The notes beneath the pieces are model-generated. The model was not told where the DNA came from. It was given only the letters and a program-made list of their open reading frames with translations, and did no database searches. From positions 1-57,705 of the forward strand of contig JAFQEB010000043.1 in the NCBI GenBank assembly GCA_017399225.1: a stretch of DNA of 57,705 nucleotides, in the 5' to 3' direction. Position 1 is the first letter of the stretch, and each line of letters starts with the position of its first letter. Made by a program: the position numbers and the translations under genes. This document shows, piece by piece, positions 32,946-41,629 of the stretch. The DNA is from Clostridia bacterium. Its GTDB lineage: Bacteria > Bacillota_A > Clostridia > Christensenellales > Aristaeellaceae.

Positions 32946-34436
32946 ATGCCCATGTTCGGCTTTGACGAGCAGTACGCCTATTACGGCGTGACACCGGTGG
33001 ATAACCGGTTTATTCTGGAATATCTGCCCAATGCTACGGGTGATGCGGTGCGGGTCTATCTTTACGGCCTTGTACAGTGCTATAACCCCGATCAGGATCT
33101 GACGATCGAGAAGGTGGCAGCAGAGCTGGGAATGACGGAGGATGACGTCCTCCGGGCATACCGGTACTGGGAGCGAAAGGGCTTTGTGCGCCGGATCAAG
33201 GACAAGCCGCCCGTGTTTCAGTATGTCAACTCGCAAAAGGCATTCAGCGGCGACAGCAGCATGGTGGACTTCGAGTTCGAGGAGTTTACTGCGGATGTTC
33301 AGCGGCTGTTTCCGGATCGTCGCCTGCACGGGAATGAAATGATCAAATGCTATGAACTGGTGGAGCAGGTCGGCCTTCCCAAGGAGGTCGTTCTTTATCT
33401 GATCGAGCATATGATCCGTATGTATGGCAAGAATGTGGCGATGACCACCATCGAGAAGCGGGCGCTGCTGCTGGCGGATGAAAAGGTGCAGACGGCCGAC
33501 GATGCGCGGGTCATACTGGATTTTGACCGCCGTGTGCTGACCGGCTGTCGCGACATTGTGAGCCGGATGGGAAAACGCCGCAATCCGACGGAGCCGGAGC
33601 TGAAAATGTACCGCTCCTGGCTGGTGGACTGGAAATACACGGAGGAAGACATCGTAGCGGCCTGTGAGGAAATGACCGGCGGCGACCCAAGCTTCAAGTA
33701 TCTGAACGGTATCCTCCGCCGTGTGAACGAGCAGCGCAATGGAGAAAAGCTGCAGAAGGTCGCCGAGATCATGCAGCAGGAGAAGGACGCCGCAGCCCCG
33801 CTGAAGGCGCTTTTGAAGGTCATGAATCTGCCCAGCGTGACGATCAACGAGGGGACGCTGGCGGTCTATGCCGAAATGCGTGCCCTCTACCCGGACAATA
33901 TCATTCTGATGGCGGGCAAGGAGTGCGCCAAGCGCGGCTCTGACTTTGAGGGCGTGATGACGACCCTCCGCAACTGGAAGCGCAACGGCCTGGAAAACAC
34001 CGCAGACATAACCCGTTATATGAAGCAGGTGGACGATGAAAACGACTTCCTGCTGATGCTCTACGAGGTGCTGGGTGTGTCTGTCAAGCCCAACGCTGCC
34101 GACCGCCGTCTGGCGAAGAAGTGGCAGGCGGACTACGGCTATGACATGACCTTCATCACGCAGTGCGCGGCCTGGGCCGTTGGCAAGGAAAAGCCAATGG
34201 CATACCTGGACAAGGTGCTCAGCAACTTTCATGAAAAGGGTGTGCGGGATATGGCGTCTGCGGAGAAGGAGCACGAGGAGTTCCGCAAGAAGATGCAGGC
34301 CCAGCCTGCGGCAGTCGCTCCCCGAGGACCCAAAACGGTGGAGCAGCAGCAGTACACCCAGCGCGAATACACCCATACCGAGGATGCAATGGACGCCATG
34401 ATGAAGAAGTGGCAGGAGGAGAATGCCCATGCGTAA
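32946..34436 (+). CDS. DnaD-domain primosome/replication initiation protein
   Basis: A 496-residue protein. An N-terminal winged helix (FILEYLPNATGDAVRVYLYGLVQCY ... EVAAELGM-type segment ... VLRAYRYWERKGFVRRI) is followed by two DnaD/DnaB_2-like helical repeats, the second of which ends in FKYLNGILRR. Another repeat-like unit lies near 430-460 (YLDKVLSNFHEKGVRD). The tail is charged and Gln-rich. DnaD proteins help load the replicative helicase. The next gene is a DnaI/DnaC-type ATPase that overlaps its end by 8 bases, so the two likely work together. Confidence 0.88.
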   Translation: MPMFGFDEQYAYYGVTPVDNRFILEYLPNATGDAVRVYLYGLVQCYNPDQDLTIEKVAAELGMTEDDVLRAYRYWERKGFVRRIKDKPPVFQYVNSQKAFSGDSSMVDFEFEEFTADVQRLFPDRRLHGNEMIKCYELVEQVGLPKEVVLYLIEHMIRMYGKNVAMTTIEKRALLLADEKVQTADDARVILDFDRRVLTGCRDIVSRMGKRRNPTEPELKMYRSWLVDWKYTEEDIVAACEEMTGGDPSFKYLNGILRRVNEQRNGEKLQKVAEIMQQEKDAAAPLKALLKVMNLPSVTINEGTLAVYAEMRALYPDNIILMAGKECAKRGSDFEGVMTTLRNWKRNGLENTADITRYMKQVDDENDFLLMLYEVLGVSVKPNAADRRLAKKWQADYGYDMTFITQCAAWAVGKEKPMAYLDKVLSNFHEKGVRDMASAEKEHEEFRKKMQAQPAAVAPRGPKTVEQQQYTQREYTHTEDAMDAMMKKWQEENAHA

Positions 34437-35403
34437 TCAGATCCTGCAGGAGCTGCACGCGGAATATGAGCAGCGCCAGGCAGCCAATCAGCGGGAGGAG
34501 ATCTCCCGCCGCAGGCAGGCGGAAGCTGTCTGCCCGGAGATCGGGCAGGTGTTGAATGTCCGGCAGACGCTGATCCTGGGCGCCCTGCGCGGCATTCTGG
34601 ACGGCAAGACCTCCGCCGAGGATATCCCTGCCCAGATGGACGTGCTCAACAAGCGGCTGACGTCGCTGCTGAAAAAGCATGGCTTTGCGGAAAACTATCT
34701 TGATCCGGTATGCCGGTGCTCTGTCTGCCAGGATACCGGCTATGTGGGTGAGGTCATCCGCGAGAAGTGCGAGTGCTTCAACCAGGCCTTTTATGCCAGG
34801 ATGTATCAGCGTATGGGCCTGGCGGAAAGCACGGCCCAGAGCTTTGAGAGCTTCGATCTGAATGTATTCTCTGAAGATAAGCTGCCCGGCAAGGGGTACT
34901 CGCAGCGCGAGCTGATGAATGTGATCCGCCGGGAATGCGAGATCTACGCGGAGAACTATCCCGCGGTTCCTGTGAAGGATATGCTCATGATGGGCCAGAG
35001 CGGTCTTGGAAAGACCTACCTGATGCAGGCCATGGCAAAGAAGTTGATCCGGCGCGGTGTGAATGTGCTCATCATCAGTGCATACAAGTTCCTGGACGTT
35101 GCCCGCAAGGCCTACATGACCGGCAACACGGAGGAGCTGGATACCCTGATGGCCGCAGAGGTTCTCATGATCGACGACATGGGCGCCGAGCCGCTGATGG
35201 AGAATATCACCATCGTGCAGTGGTTCAACCTGATCAACGAACGGCAGCTGCAGGGCAGGGGCACGGTCATCTCCACCAACCTGATGGAGGATGAGCTCCG
35301 CCGCCGCTATACCGAACGCATTGCTTCCCGCCTGCTGAACAATACCTGCTGCAGGTTGCTGCAGTTTGCCGGCGAGGACGTGCGAAGGAGGAAAGTGCAG
35401 TGA
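34429..35403 (+). CDS. dnaI: DnaI/DnaC-like helicase loader ATPase
   Basis: A 324-residue AAA+ protein. The N-terminal helical region is followed by a cysteine cluster CRCSVCQDTGYVG...KCECFNQ, the zinc site of DnaI. The ATPase has Walker A MMGQSGLGKT, Walker B EVLMIDDMGAEP and an arginine-finger-like RRRYTERIASRLL. It loads the replicative helicase at forks. Of two ATGs the second (34429) has the better spacing to AGGAGG. The end overlaps the ArsC-like gene by 4 bases. Confidence 0.9.
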   Translation: MRNQILQELHAEYEQRQAANQREEISRRRQAEAVCPEIGQVLNVRQTLILGALRGILDGKTSAEDIPAQMDVLNKRLTSLLKKHGFAENYLDPVCRCSVCQDTGYVGEVIREKCECFNQAFYARMYQRMGLAESTAQSFESFDLNVFSEDKLPGKGYSQRELMNVIRRECEIYAENYPAVPVKDMLMMGQSGLGKTYLMQAMAKKLIRRGVNVLIISAYKFLDVARKAYMTGNTEELDTLMAAEVLMIDDMGAEPLMENITIVQWFNLINERQLQGRGTVISTNLMEDELRRRYTERIASRLLNNTCCRLLQFAGEDVRRRKVQ

Positions 35404-35747
35404 ACATCCAGCTTTACATCAGCAAAAAGAACTTCGACGTGCAGAAGGCCGAGCGCTTTTTCAAGGAACGCCGCATCAAGGTGCAGGTGATGGACCTGAA
35501 GAAGCACAAGCTGGGCGAGCGTGAGCTGCAGGTGATGGCCAAGGGCGTGGGCCTGGAGGGCCTGCTGGACAAGGACGACAAGAAGGTCGCGGAGCATCCC
35601 GCCAGCTACTGCGGGCTGGAGAGCTACCTGCGGGATTATATCATCGAGAACCCCTGGCTGCTGAAGAGCCCCATCGTGCGCAACGGCAGCAAATGCACCA
35701 TCGGCTACCAGCCTGATGTGTGGGAGCAGTGGGTCAAGGAGGGCTGA
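35400..35747 (+). CDS. ArsC/Spx-like thioredoxin-fold protein lacking the active-site cysteine
   Basis: A 115-residue member of the ArsC-like superfamily: ISKKNFDVQKAERFFKERRI at the N-terminus and KSPIVRNGSKCTIGYQPDVWEQW at the C-terminus. Relatives I know have Cys where this one has Asn (KKNFDVQ), so arsenate reduction or Spx-type redox sensing through that residue is unlikely. Cys at SYCGLESY and SKCTIGY remain. Function unknown. It is translated with the DnaI-like gene. Confidence 0.8.
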   Translation: MNIQLYISKKNFDVQKAERFFKERRIKVQVMDLKKHKLGERELQVMAKGVGLEGLLDKDDKKVAEHPASYCGLESYLRDYIIENPWLLKSPIVRNGSKCTIGYQPDVWEQWVKEG

Positions 35748-35749
35748 AC

Positions 35750-36229
35750 ATGCTGATTCTGCTGGAAGGCCTGGCGATGTGCTTCATCCTGCTGATGGTT
35801 TGCGTCGTCGGCATCGAAAACGGCCCGGTGGGCTCGGTGTATTTCTATGAACCGGAGGTACAGGAGCGGGTCGTTCAGCTGGGGCTGACGACAAAGGAGC
35901 GGATCCGCCGGCGCTATGCCGTTGCGGGGGTCTGTCTGTTTGTGCCGATCCTGTTCCTTGTGCCTGCGGCGGTCTACTTTGTCAACGGTGCAAGGGGCTT
36001 CCTTGCGTGCTTCTGGCAGATCACGGCGGTGCTGATGATCACCGGCCTCTTCGACCGCATCTTCATCGACTGGTATTGGGTCGGCAAAACGAAGGCCTGG
36101 ATCATCCCCGGCACGGAGGATCTGCAGCCCTATGTCCCGAAAAAGACGATGCTGCACAAGTGGATCGGAACGCTTGTCGGCTATCCGCTGATCGCAGCGC
36201 TGCAGGCGGCGATCCTGGCGGCCTTCTGA
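35750..36229 (+). CDS. Four-helix membrane protein, unknown function
   Basis: A 159-residue protein with hydrophobic segments at about 2-20, 62-82, 91-108 and 140-158, and short charged loops. The loop between helices 3 and 4 contains a DWYWVGKTKAWIIPGTEDLQPY stretch. No family recognised. ATG at 35750 has AAGGAGGG upstream, two bases after the ArsC-like stop, so it closes the dnaD operon. Confidence 0.7.
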   Translation: MLILLEGLAMCFILLMVCVVGIENGPVGSVYFYEPEVQERVVQLGLTTKERIRRRYAVAGVCLFVPILFLVPAAVYFVNGARGFLACFWQITAVLMITGLFDRIFIDWYWVGKTKAWIIPGTEDLQPYVPKKTMLHKWIGTLVGYPLIAALQAAILAAF

Positions 36230-36250
36230 ATGAAAACGGCCAAACAGAAA

Positions 36251-36289
36251 AGTCATGACCATCCGCTCAATGGGTGGTCATGACTTTTT
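36251..36289. terminator. Bidirectional terminator
   Basis: Perfect stem AGTCATGACCA / TGGTCATGACT with a 13-base loop and TTTTT. It separates the convergent dnaD and glycosyltransferase operons. Confidence 0.85.
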
Positions 36290-36293
36290 GTGA

Positions 36294-37235
36294 TCATGTG
36301 AACAGATACTGTCCCAGCCGGGCGATCCGGCTCTGCATCAGGTAGCCTCCCCGGCGAAGCACGCGGATGCGCCGCCTGCGGGACTGCCGGGGGATCGCCT
36401 CGTAGACCTGGCAGCTGTGCCAGGCTTCATCCGGAATGATGGCGTAGTAGGCATTGCGGAACATCTCCGAGTGCCGGTAGGTCAGCCGGAGGCGTTCCCG
36501 TACCCTTTCGGGAGCTGCCAGGGCTGCAAGCCCCCGCCGGAGCAATCCGTGGCGGCTGGCGCCCATGGCGTTGCTGCCGTGCTGACGGTAATCCAGCAGC
36601 GCTTCGTTCAGGAAGATGATCTGCCCGAAGGCAGCCGCCGTCAGCGCGATGAACCAGTCGTGCATGTGCAGCTGATCGGCCCGGGCGTTTTCGGCCACCA
36701 GGCGGCGCAGGGCAGCGTTCATCAGGCAGGTGCAGCCGGTGACGTTGTTCTGTACCAGCAGGCGGCGAAGCTGCGTGGCAGCCGGGTCCCAGCCCTGGTG
36801 GCGGAAAAGGCTGGCGTGCAGCTCCTGGCCCTGCGCATCCACAACGCGGCAGTCATGGTGTACCAGCAAAGGCGTATCCGCGCCGTATTCGGCTTCAGCG
36901 GCCTGCAGGGCGGTCAGGCTGCGCTGCAGCTTGTCCGTATACCATACGTCGTCCTGGTCGCACAGGGCAGTATAGGGGGCGTCGTCCTGGGCCATGAGGC
37001 TGAGAAAGCTGCCGACGGCCCCCAGGTGCGTTCCCTGATCGGCAGCCGGCATGAAGCGGGGGTCCGCCCGGCCTGCGGCTTCCAGCACGGCGGCAGTACC
37101 GTCCGCGGAGCCGTCGTCCCGCCACAGCACGCGGAAATCCGTGAGGGTCTGGGCCTGCAGGGAAGCGAGCTGCTCCGGCAGCCAGGCTTCGCCGTTGTAG
37201 GCGGCCAGCAGGATGCTTACCATTGCCATCCCCAC
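36294..37235 (-). CDS. Family 2 glycosyltransferase (rhamnosyltransferase-like)
   Basis: A 313-residue GT-A glycosyltransferase: VSILLAAYNGEAWLPEQLASL at the N-terminus, the nucleotide-sugar DDGSADGT motif, ALCDQDDVWYTDKL, which supplies the metal-binding acidic residues, and HDWFIAL as candidate catalytic-base region. The length and pattern resemble rhamnosyl- and related sugar transferases of surface polysaccharide synthesis. It overlaps the preceding glycosyltransferase by 19 bases; the start may be up to four codons later. No other polysaccharide genes are adjacent. Confidence 0.85.
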   Translation of the reverse strand: MGMAMVSILLAAYNGEAWLPEQLASLQAQTLTDFRVLWRDDGSADGTAAVLEAAGRADPRFMPAADQGTHLGAVGSFLSLMAQDDAPYTALCDQDDVWYTDKLQRSLTALQAAEAEYGADTPLLVHHDCRVVDAQGQELHASLFRHQGWDPAATQLRRLLVQNNVTGCTCLMNAALRRLVAENARADQLHMHDWFIALTAAAFGQIIFLNEALLDYRQHGSNAMGASRHGLLRRGLAALAAPERVRERLRLTYRHSEMFRNAYYAIIPDEAWHSCQVYEAIPRQSRRRRIRVLRRGGYLMQSRIARLGQYLFT

Positions 37236-37987
37236 TTTTTGAAGTACTTGAATGTGCTGTGGATGTGGCGCAGGGTGTTCTTGAAGTCCTTGCTGCTGCT
37301 GCGCTGCCAGTCGTGGGTGATCAGGAAATGCGGGTGGTAGACGATCGTGCCCATCCGCAACGCCCGGCGGGAGAGGTCGCTGTCCTCGTGGTACATGAAG
37401 AACTGCGGGTCAAAGCCGCCCAGCTGGCGCATTATCCCGGTGCGGATCATCATGAAGCAGCCGGTGGCGAATTCCACGCAGGTGGGGGCGTCGATCTCCG
37501 CGTCCCGCAGGGTGTATTCGCTGCGCCAGGCCTTGAAGGGGCCGGGGAGCTTCTCCAGCCGCCCGCCCAGCATGTAGCGCACGGTGGGCGCCCGCTTGGG
37601 CAGGAACTGCTCCGAGCCGTCCTTGTTGAAGACCCGGGGGGTCAGCACGGCGCAGCCGGGGTTGAGCTCCATATACTGCACCATCTTGCGCAGGAGGGAT
37701 GCGTCAAAGGTCACGTCCGGATTGCAGACGATGTGATACTTGCTGGTCAGCTCCGGGAGGACGACGTTGTTCCCCGCGCCGTAGCCCAGGTTCTTGCGCT
37801 GGGCGCGGTACTGGATGCCCGGGCACTGCCAGGCCAGACGCTGGTACAGCATATCCTCCGGCGCATTATCCACGATGTACAGATCCAGCGGCATATCGCT
37901 GTCCTGAAAGCACTGCACGGTGCGCGCCACCTTCGTCCCGGAATGATAAAGGACGATGCAGGCGGAGAGGGTCGGCTCTGTGTACAT
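37217..37987 (-). CDS. Family 2 glycosyltransferase (WbbL-like)
   Basis: A 256-residue GT2 enzyme: LSACIVLYHSGTKVARTVQ, then YIVDNAPEDM, the donor-binding NLGYGAGNNVVLP and CNPDV, and FMYHEDSDLSRRALRMG with the catalytic-base region typical of rhamnosyltransferases. ATG at 37987 has GGAGGCCCGCC upstream. It is the first gene of a two-gene operon with the next glycosyltransferase, transcribed from the promoter at 38035-38063. Confidence 0.87.
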   Translation of the reverse strand: MYTEPTLSACIVLYHSGTKVARTVQCFQDSDMPLDLYIVDNAPEDMLYQRLAWQCPGIQYRAQRKNLGYGAGNNVVLPELTSKYHIVCNPDVTFDASLLRKMVQYMELNPGCAVLTPRVFNKDGSEQFLPKRAPTVRYMLGGRLEKLPGPFKAWRSEYTLRDAEIDAPTCVEFATGCFMMIRTGIMRQLGGFDPQFFMYHEDSDLSRRALRMGTIVYHPHFLITHDWQRSSSKDFKNTLRHIHSTFKYFKKWGWQW

Positions 37988-38034
37988 GGCGGGCCTCCTG
38001 TCGGCTGAGAATAGGTGGTAGAAACTGTGAATCC

Positions 38035-38063
38035 ATTTTACCCTGATTTCATGGTTTTGTCTA
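38035..38063 (-). promoter_or_regulatory. Promoter of the glycosyltransferase pair
   Basis: Reverse strand: -35 TAGACA (38058-38063), 17-base spacer, -10 TAAAAT (38035-38040). Confidence 0.6.
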
Positions 38064-38071
38064 TAAAAGTG

Positions 38072-38100
38072 TGGAAATTTCCCCGCCAAAATGCTATACT
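38072..38100 (+). promoter_or_regulatory. Promoter of the GntR gene with palindrome
   Basis: -10 TATACT (38095-38100) with a weak -35 TGGAAA at 17 bases. The perfect palindrome GGAAATTTCC (38073-38082) overlaps the -35 and lies between the divergent promoters, so it is a candidate operator. Confidence 0.45.
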
Positions 38101-38164
38101 GAAGCGTAGATGACTTTGCGGGGCGGCAAAATGCGGCTGCCCGGCATTCAAAGGAGGCGGCCGG

Positions 38165-38875
38165 ATGGCTACGAAACTGATCAGCGACAGCGCGAGCCCG
38201 TTGTACAGGCAGCTGATGCAGCGCCTGCGGGGCGATATTGCCAGCGGGGTGTACCATGTGCACAGCCGTATCCCCTCCGAGCAGGAGCTGTGCGGGAAGT
38301 ATCAGGTCAGCCGGGTGACGGTGCGCAAGGCCCTTCAGGAGCTGACGCAGGAGGGCCTGCTGCGGCGTATGCAGGGCAAGGGCACCTTCGTCTGTGCGCC
38401 GAGGATCCGGCAGAGCCTCAAGGACGTCAACAGCTTCCATGATGCGTGCCGTCTGATGGGCAGCGTGCCGGGAACGCGGCTGGTCAGCGCCCAGGTGATC
38501 CATGCCGGGGCGGACGTCGCCGACGACCTGCAGCTGCGGGATGAGACGGTGGTGGAGATCGTCCGGCTGCGCCTGGCGGACGATATGCCGGTGATGCTGG
38601 AGACCAACTGCTTCCCCATGGCCTATGAGGGCCTGCTGCAGGAGGAGCTGACGGGCTCCCTGTACGCGCTGCTGGAATCCCGGGGGGTGGAGGCGGCCCG
38701 CGGCATCCACGAGATCAGCCTGTGCTACGCGACCCCTGCCCAGGCCCGACTGCTGGGCGTGGAGGCCGGCGCTGCGCTGCTGCAGCTGAACCAGATCATC
38801 TACGATCAGCATGGCACGCCCCTGCATACCTCCCATCAGGTGATAAGGGGCGACCGTTTCACCTTCCGCATCTGA
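38165..38875 (+). CDS. GntR-family (HutC/UTRA) transcriptional regulator
   Basis: A 236-residue repressor. The N-terminal winged helix reads SPLYRQLMQRLRGDIASGVY...IPSEQELCGKYQVSRVTVRKALQEL, followed by the wing GLLRRMQGKGTFV. Residues from about 85 form the UTRA ligand-binding domain, ending DQHGTPLHTSHQVIRGDRFTFRI. HutC-type regulators sense sugar phosphates, amino sugars or similar small molecules. Its target is unknown. The divergent glycosyltransferase pair is the nearest candidate. AAAGGAGG sets the start. Confidence 0.92.
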   Translation: MATKLISDSASPLYRQLMQRLRGDIASGVYHVHSRIPSEQELCGKYQVSRVTVRKALQELTQEGLLRRMQGKGTFVCAPRIRQSLKDVNSFHDACRLMGSVPGTRLVSAQVIHAGADVADDLQLRDETVVEIVRLRLADDMPVMLETNCFPMAYEGLLQEELTGSLYALLESRGVEAARGIHEISLCYATPAQARLLGVEAGAALLQLNQIIYDQHGTPLHTSHQVIRGDRFTFRI

Positions 38876-38941
38876 CGGGCTTCGTCCCGTTTCAGGATGC
38901 AGACAGCCTGAGGCTCATCATCAACGAAAGGTATTCATATC

Positions 38942-39934
38942 ATGGCAAAATTTGCAGTCTTTATCGACCTGGAAAACTGCGGTGCGAAGGTCTCGACCCT
39001 CGACTCCGTGCTGGAGAAGGTCAAAATCCGCGGTGATATCCTCCTGGGCAAGGTGTACGGCTATACGGACCGCTTCTCCGATCTGAAGGAAGTGCTGCTT
39101 TCCAACACCTTCACCGTCGTGCCGAGCCTGCGCTACGGCATCGCCCAGAAGAACAACGCCGATATCCAGCTGGTTATCGACGCCCTGGAGGTCGCCTACA
39201 CCAACGAGCTGATCGACTCCTTCTGCATCGTGTCCGGCGACAGCGATTATGTGCCCCTGGTGGGTAAGCTGAAGTCCATGGGCAAGTTCGTCCTGGGCAT
39301 CAGCCGCAGCGAGGCGACGTCCAATATCTTCCTCAACGCCTGCAACGAATTCCAGTTCCTGGAGGGCGTCAGCCGCAAGGCCTCCGCGCCGGCGCGCAAG
39401 GGCAAGAAGGGAGACAGTCGCGAGGAAACGGTGGACGAGAGCGAGCTGAACAAGCTGGTCGTGTCCATCATCGACGAGGCCACCGGCATGGACGAAATGT
39501 ACGCCTCCGAATTGAAGGGCGTGCTGACCCGTCTGCGCCCGGACTTCAACGAGAAGGCCTATGGCTGTGCCTCCTTCTATAAGCTGCTGACGAAGCTCTC
39601 CGCCAAGTACGGCGATATCTTCGTCAAGAACGACAACTTCAACGTCATGGTGTCCCTCAACGCCAACATGGAGGGTGCGGAGGTGCATCCCCAGCTGACC
39701 CGCGAGAACTGGAAGGAAGCCTTTGCCGCTCAGCTGGGCGCCTACAAGGACGGTGGCTTCGAGCGCGTGAATCCCTCCATCCTCAAGGCGGATATCCTCA
39801 CCACCTATCCCGATTTCAACGAGCGTAACATCGGCTTCAAGCGATTCTCCGACGTGATGAAGCAGCTGGAGAAGGATGGCCTCGTCCGCGTCGAAATGGA
39901 CGATCAGCGCACGATGCTGATCAAGCTGTTGTAA
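38942..39934 (+). CDS. NYN-domain putative ribonuclease with two LOTUS/OST-HTH-like domains
   Basis: A 330-residue protein. Residues 1-145 are a NYN (PIN-like) domain with acidic residues of the nuclease site: AVFIDLENCGAK, NNADIQLVIDALEVAY and CIVSGDSDYVPLVGKL. After a basic linker come two winged-helix OST-HTH/LOTUS-like repeats (about 168-240 and 252-328), each with a phrase such as FNEKAYGCASFYKLLTKL or FNERNIGFKRFSDVMKQL. Proteins of this architecture bind RNA and are thought to process it. The HD-domain gene follows after 10 bases, so they are probably co-transcribed. Confidence 0.85.
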   Translation: MAKFAVFIDLENCGAKVSTLDSVLEKVKIRGDILLGKVYGYTDRFSDLKEVLLSNTFTVVPSLRYGIAQKNNADIQLVIDALEVAYTNELIDSFCIVSGDSDYVPLVGKLKSMGKFVLGISRSEATSNIFLNACNEFQFLEGVSRKASAPARKGKKGDSREETVDESELNKLVVSIIDEATGMDEMYASELKGVLTRLRPDFNEKAYGCASFYKLLTKLSAKYGDIFVKNDNFNVMVSLNANMEGAEVHPQLTRENWKEAFAAQLGAYKDGGFERVNPSILKADILTTYPDFNERNIGFKRFSDVMKQLEKDGLVRVEMDDQRTMLIKLL

Positions 39935-39944
39935 GGAGCGATAC

Positions 39945-40544
39945 ATGATGAACACCGGCTTTACCCGTGAAACGGCCCTGGCGGCCCTCATGCAGTACAA
40001 CAAGGAACCTTTTCACATCCAGCACGCCCTGACCGTCGAAAAGGCCATGGGCTGGTTCGCCAATGACCTGGGCCACGGCGAGGACGCCGGGTTCTGGGCC
40101 ATGGTGGGCCTGCTGCACGATATCGACTTCGAGATGTGGCCCGACGAGCACTGCAAGAAGTGCGTGGAGCTGCTGGAGGGCATCGGCGCGACGCCTGAAT
40201 TCATCCATGCGGTGTGCAGCCATGCCTGGGGCCCCTGCTCCGACGTGGAGCCGGTGCATGAGATGGAGAAGGTGCTCTTTGCCTCGGACGAGCTGACGGG
40301 CCTGATCGGCGCGGCAGCCCGGATGCGCCCCTCCAAGTCCTGCACGGACATGGAGGTATCCAGCCTGAAGAAGAAGTTCAAGGACAAGAAGTTCGCCGCC
40401 GGCTGCAGCCGCGACGTGATCCGCCAGGGCGCGGAAATGCTGGGCTGGGAGCTGGAAACGCTGATGGAGAAGACCATCCGCGCCATGGCCGCCACGGAGG
40501 CAGAGATGCTCGCCGAGCTGGAAAAGCTGACGGCGGGTGCATGA
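39945..40544 (+). CDS. HD-domain phosphohydrolase-like protein
   Basis: A 199-residue HD-superfamily protein. The metal-binding pattern is H in FHIQHALTVEKAM, HD in GLLHDIDFEMWPDEH, a downstream His in AVCSHAWG, and Asp in FASDELTGLIGA. Substrate not predictable. It follows the NYN-LOTUS gene closely, which could mean a joint role in RNA or nucleotide turnover (inference). Confidence 0.85.
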   Translation: MMNTGFTRETALAALMQYNKEPFHIQHALTVEKAMGWFANDLGHGEDAGFWAMVGLLHDIDFEMWPDEHCKKCVELLEGIGATPEFIHAVCSHAWGPCSDVEPVHEMEKVLFASDELTGLIGAAARMRPSKSCTDMEVSSLKKKFKDKKFAAGCSRDVIRQGAEMLGWELETLMEKTIRAMAATEAEMLAELEKLTAGA

Positions 40545-40601
40545 AACGCAGCCGCCGATTCGTTATATGACTGACGACCGTATGAAAGGAGGCTGGGCTG
40601 T

Positions 40602-41141
40602 GTGAAATATCTGCGCAGGCTGATCTGGCATATCGCGTCCCGGCTGCTGATCGTTACGATCGTGCTGGGTATGATGGTCATCAGCTTCTACTATGCCATG
40701 AACATGACCAACATGTACGTTGTCCTCAAGGACGGCATGGCCCGCCGTGCCCAGGTGGTGATGATGCAGGAGGACGTGTCGGAGCTGACGAAGTTCTTCC
40801 AGCAGAGCTTCCTGAACTACGATCCGGTGGTGCAGGATGTGCTCAGCGGCAACTCCCCCTACCGGGATTATAACGTCCGCGGTATTGACCACCGACTGGA
40901 GATGGGCTTCACCTGGGTCTGGCCCTGGGACACCTCGGCCCGTGTGGACATCGTGGAGCGCATCCCGCGCATCGACGGCCGCATCAAGGGCACGAAGGCG
41001 GAGGAATACATCGAGCGCGAGGGCGAGGATGCGATTTATCCTCCGGAATGGGACAGCGCCCGCTACCGCGTCCAGCTGGTGAAGGAAAACGGCCAATGGC
41101 ACATCCGGAGTCTATCGCTGCTGGAGACGCTCCCGGACTGA
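40602..41141 (+). CDS. Membrane-anchored protein of unknown function (GTG start)
   Basis: A 179-residue protein with one N-terminal helix (LLIVTIVLGMMVISFYYAM) and an extracytoplasmic domain of about 145 residues that I do not recognise. The last part (RYRVQLVKENGQWHIRSLSLL) resembles the closing strands of an NTF2/DUF4878-like fold. The GTG at 40602 has a perfect AAAGGAGG eight bases upstream. A terminator follows. Confidence 0.72.
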   Translation: MKYLRRLIWHIASRLLIVTIVLGMMVISFYYAMNMTNMYVVLKDGMARRAQVVMMQEDVSELTKFFQQSFLNYDPVVQDVLSGNSPYRDYNVRGIDHRLEMGFTWVWPWDTSARVDIVERIPRIDGRIKGTKAEEYIEREGEDAIYPPEWDSARYRVQLVKENGQWHIRSLSLLETLPD

Positions 41142-41157
41142 TGAAAGCAAACGAGGG

Positions 41158-41184
41158 CTCCTTCCTGCGGGAAGGAGCTTTTTG
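41158..41184 (+). terminator. Terminator of the 38942-41141 gene group
   Basis: Perfect stem GCTCCTTCC / GGAAGGAGC, loop TGCG, then TTTTT. Confidence 0.85.
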
Positions 41185-41201
41185 CTGCGCTCGGGGCATG
41201 A

Positions 41202-41232
41202 AAACGGCTCCCCGCTGTGCGGCGGGGAGCCT
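41202..41232 (-). terminator. Terminator of the GH8-LUD-DUF3795 operon
   Basis: Stem GGCTCCCCGC / GCGGGGAGCC. On the minus strand it is followed by GTTTTC. Confidence 0.75.
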
Positions 41233-41237
41233 GGATT

Positions 41238-41615
41238 CTATTTCAGCAAATTGCGCTTTTTATCAAAAAACGCCGTTTTCAGAACCCGGTATTCCTGATC
41301 AGAGCACACTTCTTTGCATTTTTCTTCGTATTGTGCAGAGCGTGCCAGCATGGCATGAATCTTCTGACATGGGAACTCGCGGCATTGATTGCATTTGCTG
41401 ACTCCATGCTCTTTCGTGCATTCCACTAACCGGTATGTGCATTGCTTGTGAGAAGAACAGCCGCTGCAGGCGATTTCTTCGTTTGAAACGACATGTGTTC
41501 TCCAGCCCACTCTGTACCAAAGCTCAGCCACTGCGGTTAATTCTTCGGGGGTGTGCGCATTGTATCTCGGACATTCCATGCAGTTGTCACCGCACAGGGT
41601 TATTCTTTCTTCCAT
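41238..41615 (-). CDS. DUF3795-like cysteine-rich protein
   Basis: A 125-residue protein with CGDNCMECPRYNAHTPEEL at the N-terminus and later CSGCSSHKQCTYR...C and CNQCREFPCQKIHAM, the DUF3795 pattern. Such proteins probably bind a metal or iron-sulfur cluster; none has a firm function that I know. ATG at 41615 is chosen; an in-frame TTG at 41633 would add six residues. It follows the LUD gene by 14 bases. Confidence 0.75.
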   Translation of the reverse strand: MEERITLCGDNCMECPRYNAHTPEELTAVAELWYRVGWRTHVVSNEEIACSGCSSHKQCTYRLVECTKEHGVSKCNQCREFPCQKIHAMLARSAQYEEKCKEVCSDQEYRVLKTAFFDKKRNLLK

Positions 41616-41629
41616 GTCCGCTGCCCCCG

